From: Pelobates cultripes
Taxonomy: Eukaryota; Chordata; Amphibia; Anura; Pelobatidae
Reading direction: 5' to 3'
Length of the DNA: 64,000 nt
Assembly (NCBI GenBank): GCA_933207985.1
Contig: OW240921.1
Coordinates: 19,016,344-19,080,343 of the forward strand
The position numbers and the translations under genes were made by a program. A model generated the notes under the pieces. The model worked only from the letters and a program-made list of their open reading frames with translations, made no database searches and was not told where the DNA came from. Numbering within the stretch: the first letter of the stretch is position 1; the number at the start of each line of letters is the position of its first letter. This document shows, one piece after another, positions 43,481 to 55,194 of this stretch.

Positions 43481-45690
43481 TGCTGATCCGATTCTACCAA
43501 AGGGCCTTTATTAAAAGCAAATGGAAATGTAAATTTGACAGTTAATATTAATTCAGAGAATCCTGTTCTTGTCACGCTGCATTCTGTATAATAAGCCAGC
43601 TATGAGTATATAATCTGATATGTTTAAATCCCAGTTTGAAGCTGAAAAACACATTTACATGAAATACTTGAATCAGAGTTCCAAAGTAAATAGAATATGT
43701 ATAGTGTACCTAATAAATACAAATTGCTTTAACATTATTTATGCTTTAATTATTAGCTCGGTTTGCATTACATTTATGTTTTAAGTGAGACAATAAACAA
43801 ATCAGCCTTCTATTGCAGGACTTATCAGTATATCCATTACATGTGATTTTAATGGAGAGGGTTAAAAAAAGACAAAGCAGTTCCTTCACTACCTTACAAG
43901 GTAGGCTGTGTGGAGACCTTGATGGGCAAACTTGGATTAATTTTTAACGTTGCATTTTTTTTCTGTTCTTTTTTTTCTTCTTTTATTTGTAATGTGGTCA
44001 CTTTTTTCTTTTTGAAAAATAATGTATAAACAGTATGCATTTCCTTTAACTTTTTTGGGGGGCTTAATAAAAGAAGATTTAGGATGAAAGAAGACATCTA
44101 ATGATAAGTATAATTTTTGAAGGAATTAGATTAATTACCTCCTTACTATTATTATAGTGAGAGGATAGACAGGGTATCCTCGCACTTATGGTAATATGCC
44201 ACTAGCCATTGGGTGGAGACATAAGAAGTAGACAGTTATTTGTGCACCCCCTGTTCTTTAATCCAAAGCCCCTACCCAATGCCCTCAGACAATGGCAATA
44301 ACTGCCCAGCTTGCTGTTTAATTGATATATCCTCATTTGTGTCATCGCAAGTGAGAACATGGGAGAGGTGTAAAATCGTCCTTTCACTTATATAGTGGTC
44401 ATATTGACCTTATATTCTTTTATTTAATTTATTTTCTAATAACTAACATGGTTAGTCTTTAAAATAAAGTCCAATTCATTTATAGGAGGATTTTCATCTA
44501 GCAACCAACTGGTTTAGAATTTGGTATCCCAATTAAATCCAGTCCATATTTGATAGAAAATAGTGTCTGAAACCTGTCGATATCTACTGACAATTTACAG
44601 AAAAAGAATGCAAGTGAGATCTAAGTTCACAAAAAATAAGAAGTCCCTTGTCCCCCACATCCCTAAATATTTGGAGGAGTGCTGGACGATTGCTATTCTA
44701 ATTACAGTTAGTCACCAGTTGCATCGGGACCAGACACTCTCCACCTCACAAAGAAGAAAGTTCAGGTGAATGCAATTTGCTGAAAATGCCTAAATTCTTT
44801 TTGCTGAAAATGCCTAAACACTCATAAAAATGCATTTCTAAATTCTATGAGGCTACTTAAAATCGTCTATCTCAGCTATTTAACTAGCTTTAAATATTTA
44901 TACATTATTTTTTTTGTGTGCGCTGCACTTTAATCTGTATTATCTATAAATGTTGGCTACGGCAGCACCGTTCATGCAATGTGTATGTTCCAGGTGTGCC
45001 CCCAATTCTCTTAGGTCTTTACTACCTTTTTTACTGAGCATCATATAATATGCAGTCAATGTCTTCATATCCTCACATTTATTTTCTAGTTTTGCTTTGT
45101 GAGTTTTGACAGCTCTTTATATGTCCAGATTTTACCTGGGGCTCATTAAGGTATAGCTAATGTACAGTACAATACAAATATTCTGCATATTTTGTTAAGT
45201 TGCATATCTTCTATTCGCAGAAATATTCTAAAGCAGTTGTTCTTAACCTTTTTAAAACAGGCATGTATATTATGCACATGACATTAGTTTATTGGCAAGG
45301 TTTATTTAATTATTTTTTAAGCTCAATGCCAAGCTACTGGCAGGGTATTTTTCAACTTGCACAGTTTGCAAATTCATTATTCTCTTCTTTCTGAAGAAAA
45401 AGGGATTTAAGATTAAAGAAGACATCTAATGATAAGTGTAGTTTTTTTTTTTTTTTTTTGCAGGAATTAGATCTCTCTCACTCTCTCGAAAAATTGTGAT
45501 TGAAAACCCGTTCCACCTAAAGTCTATGGATAGTTAATACAATGTTATATAATATATATATATATATATAATATTTCTTGCTAGCAGGTTAAGAGAAAAA
45601 TATGCATACAATACACAAAACAACTATTTCAAAAAGTTGATATTATTATTATTCATGAAACTGAATTTAAAATGTTCATAACTTATTTTT
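43481..45690. other. No gene recognised
   Basis: AT-rich sequence. GATTTA.GATGAAAGAAGACATCTAATGATAAGT occurs at 44077-44110 and nearly again at 45405-45438, showing a small dispersed or local repeat. An AT run is at 45551-45571. Confidence 0.35.
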
Positions 45691-45699
45691 TAGGGGTTT

Positions 45700-46990
45700 A
45701 ACCTCATAACGGAGTGGACGCCATTTCCCTCCCCTCCGCTGAGGCTTAGCTTAATCTGCTAAAAATCTTAAACTCACTCACCCATCTGATGGCCAAAATC
45801 GGAGAGATTACTCAGCACAGCTCCATTCCTTTCTTCCATAAATCCAGGCCAAAAAGATGGAGAAAGCAGCCTGCGGCCTACCATCACCACTCACGCGGAC
45901 AGTTGGAGCTGCTGGGGCCTCCCTCACCCTGGAATACACTGGAGCCAGAGACCATACTCTGCTCCCCGCCGGACCAGCACTCCACAATGGGACAGGGGTC
46001 ACAGAAACCCCCACCAAGTACCCCGCAAGATGCACAAGACATATGGGCACTGTTAGAGCGCCAGGCCCAAAACAAAATGGTGACACAGGAGACCTGGGAG
46101 ACTGTGGTTGCCACGCAGAACCCTGAGCCAGACACAGCGCAGAACACACTGCATAATTCTGAAGAGCAAGCCCCAAACATGCCAGACTGGTCAACATTAG
46201 CCACCAAGCAGGACATTAAAGACCTTCAGACTGACTCTGACGGTGGACATAGCAGTGATCCAAGCGGATACAAGTTCTTACTGACAAGGTCAGGGCTACT
46301 GAGGAAGACATCCAAGATGTGAAATAAGAAATGCTAAACATGAGAGACTCCCTTAAATCTGTGCAAAGGGCTTAACAAGCACAAGCGGTCCACCTCGCCA
46401 TCCACCGCACACAACGTAACAAGCTGAAAATACACGGTGTACCTGCAACTGTAACCACAGAAGACCTTACACATTATCTGTTGTACTTGGTAGCATCACT
46501 TTTACCACGACACAGGCCAAAAAATTTATGTTCGATAGTGTATTTCACCTGCTTAAATCTCCACGAGCCCCTGCATCGGGTGTGAGCGATATCCTAGTCC
46601 GTTGCTCCCTCGCGCAGGACAAAAAAGCTCTCTTAACGGTCCTGTTGAACCAGATGCTCTACCTGTTTTAGGACACAGAGCTGACATTTTACCATTATCT
46701 CTCACGGCCCACCCTAAAGTGGAGAAGATCTCTCCAATCTACCACAACTCACCTGAGAGCAGCAGGTATCACTTATTGCTGGGCAATGCCGAGATCTCTG
46801 GTGGTGGACTTGGATGGAACTAAATGGAGTCTCTCCTCCATTGAGGAAGCATCAGCCCTGTTTCAGGCACTGGGACTACCAGCACAAGATCGGGCAATAG
46901 GCAGCCAATCCGGCACTCACTGCTGGGGCCCAACTACCGTGGTCCCCTTCGCCCCATGTTCACAACTGACGACGCGACTGGGGACTTGAC
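45700..46990 (+). mobile_element. L1-like LINE 5' end with ORF1
   Basis: After a short leader, a plus-strand frame starts at 45789 (MAKIGEITQHSSI) and is Pro/Gln-rich. Shifted frames then give IHRTQRNKLKIHGVPATV and TTEDLTHYL, which match the coiled-coil end and RNA-binding (RRM-like) part of L1 ORF1. RSLVVDLDGTKWSLSSIEEASALFQALGL (46780-46880) matches the ORF1 C-terminal domain. Several frameshifts and stops; no ORF2 follows, so the copy is truncated. Confidence 0.75.
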
Positions 46991-47259
46991 TAAAAAGCAA
47001 GCTGGCACTAGTTCAAGTGACTGTGGGCTGCATAATAAGTTTATAATTCAATTTGTTCACATTGTCACCTCTATTTGTTAAATTTGAGTAAAAATGAACA
47101 CCTTAAAAGCCTAGTGGAGATTGGCGCCACTCCATTAGACAGAGGCATGGCAACACGCACCCCTTCATCCCCCCCAAAGTCCCTTTGGTTAGGGACACCA
47201 CCAGCAAGTGCCAGCGCACACCCGCATAGTCACAACCGGACTAAGATCCAGGCAACTTA

Positions 47260-47460
47260 ACCAAGCCAAATCGGACGACACTATGAGGAAGTCCAGTGGA
47301 CGAAATGCGTTGTATTACTACAGTTGGGACTTATTTGCTGTGCTTTTATCTCCACCTTGTAGTGGATTATATGATGTTTTTACCTAGACCTTTTGTAAGT
47401 GCATTTTGTAATAAATCTTTGAAGTTTTAATTTCATGTGCACTATTATTTGGTTTCTTTA
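47260..47460 (+). repeat. Repeat tail with degenerate hammerhead motif
   Basis: TATGAGGAAGTCC-AGT-GGAC-GAAA-TGCGTT (about 47282-47313) has the stem II, GAAA and NUH order of a hammerhead; the first base of the CTGANGA box is changed and stem I is weak. The following 'ttttgtaataaatctttgaag' tail ends like the PLE tail at 53540. Confidence 0.4.
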
Positions 47461-48256
47461 TTTTACAAGTGCTAAAGAAGATTTTTCCCATATTACTCTG
47501 AAGACCACTTCTGATTAAGGATGATGGGCCTGATATTCACTTATATTTTGTGAGTTTAACATATACATCCTGCGTGTCTTTATATTTATACTCTTGTCAC
47601 ACTATGTACGATTTGTATATTTTTTGTAGATATCGCCCATCACACTGTTATACTATAAGGTTGTATGTAGATAATATGACAAAGCTATATTATAGTAGAG
47701 ACATGTGTACTCGCAGTACAGGAGCATAGTCTGAGCTCCCAACTAGTCCACAAATTGCTTATTTACATTTATGAGAAGATATTGGGATGCCACTGGCCCC
47801 TTTGATCTAAGGTGAAAGAAGAGGGAAACCCCCAATGGCCTTTTCAATTCGCTGGATAGAACTTGATAAAGCTGCAAATTCAGACAAAAAAAAAAATACA
47901 AACTAGATAAAAAAATACAAACTACAATTTCATCTGACTATAGAAGTAGTAGCAGGCAAAATGCTATTTAAATTAAAAGAAGCAAGTTGGTGGATTGCCT
48001 AGGGTAATTGGAGTAATTTCTATTAAAATGGTATATTGTGACCACATTTTATCTGCGTAAATATATAATATATAATATATATGTTTGCAGTTTCTAGAGT
48101 CCATGCTCTATAAACATGTGTTCTATGGGTATGTATGAAACTACTCAAACATTTACATTATTTATCTATTTTTTCTTTTTATCTCATTCTGTCTGTCTTG
48201 AACTAGAATCAATATTTGTCGCCAAGAGTTGACCAACTGGCCACCTTAGCATCTCC
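47461..48256. other. No gene recognised
   Basis: AT-rich sequence with no supported feature. Confidence 0.3.
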
Positions 48257-48795
48257 AGCTGTAATTTTAAGCATGTAAGGAGTCAAACCATTTGCTAAAA
48301 GATTGTCAACTTACCTTGGGTCTGCTGGACACTTGCTCTAGCATCAAGTTTCTGCTGGTTAAAACTTTGAATGCAGGACAGCCCAGGACCTAGACTCTCA
48401 GCTATTAATTTTCAGTCACTGAGCTAAGCTCTGCTCTCAAAGAGAAGGTGACTGATAAATAAATATATAGAATAAACATATTCAGTGCTGCAATTGGGAG
48501 CAGAATGATAAGATGTTTTCTTTTGTGGCACTGAAAGATACAGTATAATCAATAAAGCAATAGTATATGGGACCCTAGAATAGGATTAAAGAAAGTCAAC
48601 TGGCTCCCTCATTACAGAGCCGAGTATCTCTCTGTATATTAAATTAATACATAATTAAACATGTTGTCCTGCAGGACCCCAATACAATTTGGCCTTTGCC
48701 CAAGAAGTGACCTAGGCCCCTTTATTCAACCCATGGACTTTCAAGTAAAGGATAACTAAATATATAAGGGCTGGGAGATGGCCAGCTACAATTGA
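48257..48795. repeat. Dispersed repeat, copy 2 (pair with 10766-11325)
   Basis: Aligns end to end with copy 1 at an estimated three bases in four. See copy 1 for shared blocks. No gene is evident next to this copy. Confidence 0.6.
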
Positions 48796-48889
48796 ATTTG
48801 TAGCAGATGGCACTGGGCTGTCCTGAAGATTTCATGTGTTCAATGCATTCGTGTAAACTGCTGGTTTTATATGTGTTTAAATAAAGTGT

Positions 48890-49275
48890 ATTTGTCTGAT
48901 TGTTCGGTAGAATCATTCGAATAAACTAAGGGAATGAAACTACCGAACAATCAGACCTCCCCTGTGTGAAGTGTGCCTCCAATTACCCGTTGCAACAATG
49001 TTGCGAACGGGTAATTAACAAGCTATGCAGTAGGTCCTTGTCTCGGGGTGGCCGCCATTCGGGAAACGAACAAGTGGTGGCGGACATTTTTTGAATCACT
49101 ATGTTTTGAATCACTAATATTTGTGTTCAGCGAAGTCTCCCGAGTAAAACAGTACCCCCCATGTACAGGTTTTAGGGTGTCGTAGAACGTTACAGGGTAA
49201 AATACAGTGCTAGCAAATTCAATTCTCTGGAATTTCGGCCTGGGTTGGCAGGCAGGTCCCTTAAATTGCAATCAA
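48890..49275. repeat. Foldback repeat segment
   Basis: GTCTGATTGTTCGGTAG (48894-48912) pairs with CTACCGAACAATCAGAC (48940-48957). ATTACCCGTTGCAAC/GTTGCGAACGGGTAAT (48981-49016) is a second stem. No coding frame fits. It continues into a very AT-rich block. Confidence 0.6.
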
Positions 49276-49865
49276 TAAAATTACTGAATTATGTAAAACT
49301 ATTACATAAATACGCACGTAGAATTTAAATATATATGCATATTTATATATCTGAAGTCTACGTGTATATTTATATAATTATTTATGTAATTTTGTATATG
49401 GACATATGTATATTTCTTATTATTTTTATTTATTTTTATATACATAGATATATATACAAATTCATTCTAAGTGTATTTTGATATAAATATATATATATTA
49501 ATTTTTAAATACAGTTAGAATAAAATTTCATATAGATATATAATTTTTTTTTTTTTTATTTATTATTATTTTAAAAAAAATTTATTTAATGTAAATTACT
49601 TATTATTTATATTTTATAATAATATATATATACAATATATATAGTTATTATATATATTATATATATACGTGTGTAATTTAATTATAAGTGTATTTTTATA
49701 TTAATATAAGTACATATTAATATAAAAATACACTTAGTATGGCATATATATATATGATATATAGACATATATTATATAGATATAATATATGTCTATATAT
49801 CATATATACACATATATAATTATTATTATTTTTTTAATTAACATTAACTTTATTTTTTTTTTGAT
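49276..49865. repeat. AT-rich low-complexity block
   Basis: Almost only A and T, with TATATA runs and T-rich stretches. Local palindromes such as ATGTCTATATATCATATAT occur. It lies between two hairpin-rich repeats and may be the interior of one element. Confidence 0.6.
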
Positions 49866-49874
49866 TTTACACTA

Positions 49875-50179
49875 GCAGGGGGACTGCCTGTCAGCACAGA
49901 CAGTCCCCCTGCAGGCAGACACATGGACACCTATTGTGACCATGTGATCGCTGTGTTAAGCGATCACATGGCCACAGGGGGTCCTAATTCAGTGTGGGGA
50001 GACTGTCTGGGCTGCAGGCAGTCTCCCCACAACCGGAGCCACGCTGATCGCCGCCGGGGGAACGACGGCGATCAGGTAAGTAACGGAGACCGTTAGGACG
50101 GTTCAGGACCGTCATCGGTCCTCAAGGCAAAAATGCCGATGACGGTCCTGAACCGTCCTGGGTCGCTAAGGGGTTAATG
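49875..50179. mobile_element. Row of five strong GC-rich hairpins (MITE-like)
   Basis: Five successive stem-loops: 49875-49912, 49935-49976, 49994-50030, 50045-50074 and 50095-50159. The last has a stem of about 26 pairs. The right edge AAGGGGTTAA resembles the TTAA MITE ends at 35073. No frame and no transposase. Sharp jump in GC relative to the AT block beside it. Confidence 0.7.
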
Positions 50180-50700
50180 ATTACTCTACATTGACTCTTG
50201 CATTTATTTATATTTATTATCTTTTCTTCTCTGTGCAAGTTCTCTGTGAACAGCTATTTTTTTCTCCTCTGCCCATGCTTTAGCCCCACCCATTGTGAGG
50301 TTTTGTCACCTTGACTGCTCTACATAAGGAAAATAGTCCTTACTTTTTCTTATGAATTTTTATGACAACAAGAGAGCTCAGGAAAATATACATAAAAAGA
50401 GATTCATATACAGAGAGCTAAATAGAAGCAGATTAGACAAACTTTTTTTTTTTTGGTGATGGAGCCACTTTAACTTTATCTGTCAGTTGCACAATTCTGT
50501 TACATCTTATCAGTCTTGTGCATTACCTCTCTGTTCCACTATGCTTCTGTGGTGCTGTCACCAAGACTGAAGAGATCTGTCTCTGTTACCAGCTTGTTCC
50601 ATCTTGAAATTATCTCATCCCTATTTAGTGTAGACTTGTCTCTTCTTGTTTGACATTTCATTAATTGTGTTTTGGTTTAGTCCCTGTGTAACTTTCTGTG
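50180..50700. other. No gene recognised
   Basis: Mixed-composition sequence leading into the 35-bp minisatellite. No splice-supported exon. Confidence 0.3.
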
Positions 50701-50702
50701 TT

Positions 50703-51075
50703 CCAGAGCTTGCTGTTATCCCGCTGCCCTCAGTATCCCAGAGCGAGCTGTTTTCCTGTGCAAATCCCTCAGTATCCCAGAGCTTGCTGTTATCCTATTA
50801 CCCTCAGTATCCCAGAGCTTGCTGTTATCCTGTTACCCTCAGTATCCCAGAGCTTGCTGTTATCCCGCTGCCCTCAGTATCCCAGAGCTTGCTGTTATCC
50901 GGCTTCCCTCAGTATCCCAGAGCTTGCTGTTATCCCGCTTCCCTCAGTATCCCAGAGCTTGCTGTTATCCCGCTTCCCTCAGTATCCCAGAGCGAGCTGT
51001 TTTCCTGTGCAAATCCCTCAGTGTTCCAGATCTTGCTGCTATCCTGTTACCCTCAGTATTTTAGAGGAAGCTGCT
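50703..51075. repeat. 35-bp minisatellite
   Basis: Units such as CCCTCAGTATCCCAGAGCTT... repeat every 35 bases (for example 50766, 50801, 50836), about ten copies, with two variants (GCTTGCTGTTATCC and GCGAGCTGTTTTCC). Because 35 is not a multiple of three, the frame rotates through three units. All three plus-strand frames stay open, giving three overlapping Leu/Ser/Tyr-rich open frames of up to 232 codons that are not genes. Confidence 0.9.
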
Positions 51076-51439
51076 TTCCTGTGCAAACTCTCGGTGGTCA
51101 AGAGCAAACTGCTTTTCCGTGAAGATCCTCTGTGTTCCAGAGGCCCTGCTTCCTTTTCTTGTATTGTTTTATCGGTTTTGTATTTGATTCTAATGTGTTT
51201 CATGTATATAATAATACACTTTTTTCTTGATTTGTGTATATTCTGTTTTTTTTGCGTTCTAACCTATAGAGGTTGCTGCTACCTTCCCAACTATGCTGTG
51301 ATTGCCAGACAGGAACTAAGCTTCTATCCATTTTATATCCCTGCCTTGGTTAGACTTGACTTAACTACTGGTGGTATTGTGACAAATATATACTAAATAC
51401 ACATTTTGGCATGATGTATTTATTAGAATCGTCTATCAT

Positions 51440-52320
51440 TGGACCTGCCATGATGCAGTGGAAGGTACTCCTACAGTGAAGCAATAAAGTATTGTTGGCT
51501 TGTCATGGATTCTGACAAATATGATGTGTCTGTTCCAATTAGAGACTCCCAGAATATGGCATGGGGACCCATTTGGGACCTGACTCAGTGGATGAGAACC
51601 GTTACACTATACAATGTGTTGTGGTACATAGATAAAACAATCACCATTTTGGCCTACATAGCATCTGAGAAAACAATGGAACTCTTCTACTTGTCATCAA
51701 TTATGCAGCACAAGAGACTTGCTCATTATTGAATAATCTCTCACAAGCAATATAAACAGTTAAAATTAATATTTAGCAGTAACAGGTGCTCCTTCGCTTG
51801 TCCAGATGAAGTATGAGTGGTACCCTGAAGTAAGTAGAGAATACAAGAAAATAAGACTTTATTCTCCAACTAGTGTTTTATTAATGCATAACTCATTCAA
51901 GCATTAATTAATAATTAAAACTCATCATAATAAGCAAAAGCATCACAAGTTTCATTCCAAGCTTCACTTCATTGTTTTTTTAATCCAAATATTAGTTCTT
52001 CAGACATCTGATGATGCATTGGATAGCACATGGCTAAACTGATGATTCTATGTCACTATTAATATGGCTATAAGAAGCCAATCAATGTTATAATGCTCAT
52101 TTAGATACATTTGTTATTAAGTGAGCTCAGAGTATCCACCTAAACTGGAAACAGGTAAGTTTTGTGAATGTTAGTATACATTCTTCATATTAGTATTTGT
52201 ATTTGTGAATGCAGTTGAGATATGTTGTTTTAGGTAGATGGAATGAACATATTTTCAGGTTTTTTATAGCATGCCAAAAATTTCTTCAGTTTTTAACACA
52301 GGATTATAAGACTATTTAGG
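51440..52320. other. No gene recognised
   Basis: A plus-strand frame at 51505-51732 (75 codons, Trp-rich) has no recognised domain and no splice context. Nothing else supported. Confidence 0.3.
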
Positions 52321-52329
52321 CAGATGCCC

Positions 52330-53600
52330 ACGTTAAACGTTGTGTCCGACCTATGTTCAAATAGAAGGTAATTTTTTAAAGGGAAGTAAAGGGTTTCACT
52401 ACTGTGGTATGTGTAGAGGATGTAATTTGAGAAATAAGAAGAATAGAAAAACAGAAAAGTTTTCTTCATCCATCTCAAAAAAAGAATATCCAATAAAATC
52501 GTTCATTACTTGTTCCAGTAAAGATGTAATTTACATGTTGATTTGTCAATGCGGATTTCAATGTGTGGGCAAGACGTCACGTACTTTAAAAACAAGAATT
52601 AGGGAACATATCTAGAATATACAGAGAAAATTTATTAATCACAGGGTATCTAAACATTTCCTAGAGGTCCATAATGGAGATCCTTAAGGAATTGAATTTA
52701 TTGGGATAGATAAAATTCAGGTTCACTGGAGAGGAGGTGATAGTAACCATATTTTGGGTTTAAGAGAAATGAGGTGGATGTTTGAATTGGATACATTAAT
52801 ACCACCGGGTTTAAATGTTGACTTTGAGATTAATCAGTATGTATAACAACAATGTTTATTTGCTTCCCCTCTTTTCCTTCTTATCACTAATTTATATTTT
52901 ACACTTATTCTTTATTTTTTATTATTTTTTATAAAATGCTAACGGTGGAATTTATTTTCTTATTCTTCTTCCCAATTAGATGTATCTCTCTTTTTTAATA
53001 TGTTTTTTAATATATTATATCATGCAAATTGATTATTTTTTTATCATGAATTTGAAGTTTTAATTTGGATTGATACAATACATTTTGTGTATGTTGTTAA
53101 AAGTTATATACACAAATGTCTAAGATATGATATAGATTCATATAATATGTAAAGGAAAGATGTTTGGCTTTAAAAAGCAATTAGCAGGGTATTTCTGTTG
53201 AAACCTTTTTATTAAAAATGAAATCCAATGGGACGTAGGACGCCACTCTGTAGTGGTACGTCTGGACGTCTGTAATGGAAACATGTTACTGGAACCGATG
53301 AAGCTTGAACGCAATGATGCAGATGACGTCCCGACGTTAATACCGGAAGCGGAAGAATGCGGTCACAGCGCGGGAAAAGAAGGCGCCAAATACAAGTATT
53401 TAAATCTGAATGCCTTGGATTTCAATATCACTTCGGATGAAGGCTATAGCCGAAACGCGTCAAGTGATTGGACTTACATTGTGGGACTTATTTATTTTAT
53501 TGCTTCTGTTTTTAAATTTTCATTTCACGATTTTTGGAGAATAAAGTTTTTTGTAACCCCCTGTTACTCTGCGTCCTGGAGGTATTATACATAAAGAAGC
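52330..53600 (+). mobile_element. Penelope-like element 3' part
   Basis: Plus strand: FHYCGMCRGCNLRNK, a cysteine motif, then VIYMLICQCGFQCVGKTSRTLKTRIREH, a GIY-YIG endonuclease core (52340-52615). It continues after a stop with HRVSKHFLEVHNGDP and IPPGLNVDFEI to about 52845. The 3' UTR holds a hammerhead-like motif (53427-53468) and ends near TTTTTGGAGAATAAAG (53530-53550). The RT part is absent, so this is a 5'-truncated copy. Confidence 0.8.
53427..53468 (+). ncRNA. Hammerhead-like motif in PLE 3' region
   Basis: ATCACTT (53427-53433) and AAGTGAT (53462-53468) form a perfect seven-pair stem I. Between them lie CGGATGA, stem II GGC-TATA-GCC, GAAA (53452-53455) and CGCGTC with GTC as cleavage triplet. 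Everything fits a type I hammerhead except the first box, where CTGATGA has become CGGATGA (U4 to G), a change expected to hurt cleavage. Stem III is minimal. Confidence 0.6.
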
Positions 53601-54190
53601 CAGAAGTTCGCAGTAGAGGTCCTGCTATATACTCAAGGCATTCAGTCTGAGCCAGCTAATTAAGTGGCTCCCCTTATGTGAGTGAGACCAACACCTATGT
53701 AAAATTATTTGTGTTTGACTATATTACCCTATGTCTTTCTTTTTTGGTTTTATTTCCTAGATTGATTGACTTCAGTGTGGGTAGTATCTTTTATTTTGTG
53801 TGCTCTCGCCATTTATTTTTATTATGTCTTTTATTATGTCCTTGTTTGGTATGATTTTAGAAAGTAAATGTAGCCACAATATATTTAAAGTACTGAGTAA
53901 GGAGAAGTATCATTACATAGAGAAACATTGAATAGACTAGACAAGGTTAATCCTGGCATCAGTATTAGTTATTAGGTATAACAACATTTCTAGGAAAAAA
54001 TATTAACTGAAGATTAAGAAGGCGTAACACAGGATCATCTTTCTAAATCTGTTTTCACTCTCGATCTCTTTGTATGTTGTATGCATGTATTCTTTCTGTA
54101 TTATTTATTTATTACTTATCTTTATTAAACTATTCATAATAGATAGTACTGTGTGGTATACCAAAAAGTGTGAAATAATTTTCTCTTCTT
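53601..54190. other. No gene recognised
   Basis: AT-rich sequence with no supported feature, apart from the acceptor-like CTTGACAG at its end. Confidence 0.3.
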
Positions 54191-54195
54191 GACAG

Positions 54196-54341
54196 AAAGA
54201 TTTCCCCTTTGGTGCACAAGAAAGCCTCCATAATTGATGTCCAATGTCCACCAGTATACATCAGAGACCACCATATTGTCCTCTTTAACATGCTCTATTT
54301 TATTATACTTTTGGGCATGCTGCTTGTTGTAACACCATTAG
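54196..54341 (+). pseudogene. CD225/IFITM-like exon relic
   Basis: The acceptor TCTTGACAG and donor TTAG|GTAAAA bound a 146-base open stretch. It reads IIDVQCPPVYIRDHHIVLFNMLYFIILLGMLLVV in two parts: a short Cys/Pro/Arg-Asp-His segment, then a membrane-type segment. This recalls the first CD225 exon of IFITM/dispanin proteins (PxDHxxWSxFNxxxxNxCCLG), but the Trp and the paired cysteines are replaced. No second CD225 exon was found. A chance similarity is possible. Confidence 0.3.
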
Positions 54342-54901
54342 GTAAAACTGTATAATCACAATTATAATTATAAAATATGCTATAATAGGTATCAAAATAA
54401 CCTGCAATGTTCTTACTAAATGGACTAAAAAAGTTACGAATTAATGCACAAATTTTTTCAAAGACCAATTTTAGTGCAAACAGATTGATTTATAATTATC
54501 AAAGAAGTCATGACACTGCCCTCTGTATAGCACTCATCCATTAACATACATGGAGAGTTTCTTTTATACAAACAACAACCATTTACTACCCCTAATGAAT
54601 GTCTCAATCAATTGTACAACTGTATTAACCTTATCATTTCCTTCCATTTCCTTTTCTTTACTCCATCTGTCTCACTCGTGATTGCATTATCATGTCCTCA
54701 ACTACCTAAGAAACATTTATTTCTGTCCTTTCTGTGTCCTCTTGTTAACACCTTATATTCAAGCTACCCATATCATATTCAAGATTCCACAAAAACACAA
54801 ATATCTGCTTGTTAGGCTTTATCAATTCTATTTAAATATACTGTAATATATTCTTAAATGCTTCACTCACTGCCCACCCTCTAAAGAATACAAATTAAAT
54901 G

Positions 54902-54904
<3 letters not shown>

Positions 54905-54934
<30 letters not shown>
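54905..54934. repeat. CA microsatellite
   Basis: (AC)n run of about 15 units followed by CTCTCTCT. Confidence 0.95.
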
Positions 54935-54937
<3 letters not shown>

Positions 54938-55119
54938 TCTCTCTCTATCAACTTTCTGAAATAGTGGTATAATAATGCTACTCAATGCTACTCACACACT
55001 GGCTACATATGACAGGATATTTACATATATAGATAGATGGACAGAAAGACATATATGTTATATTCATTTCTAAAAAATATATTATGTTTAATTTTCCTTT
55101 TTTTTTTTTTTTTTTACAG

Positions 55120-55194
55120 AATTTTGTTGGTTTTTCTTCTTGGATTACACCTGTAAAAAGTGCTGATGATTTCAAGTTTTTGGCAAGATTTCAG
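55120..55194 (+). other. Exon-like open segment of unknown nature
   Basis: A 75-base stretch without stops in one frame (NFVGFSSWITPVKSADDF...), preceded by a long T tract and ACAG and followed by CAG|GTAAAA. Both splice signals are strong by eye. I recognise no family. It may belong with the 54196 relic or be chance. Confidence 0.25.

Noticed and set aside
50698..51396. 232-codon plus-strand open frame
   Set aside because: Mostly the 35-bp minisatellite, which is open in all three phases. No domain, no splice context.
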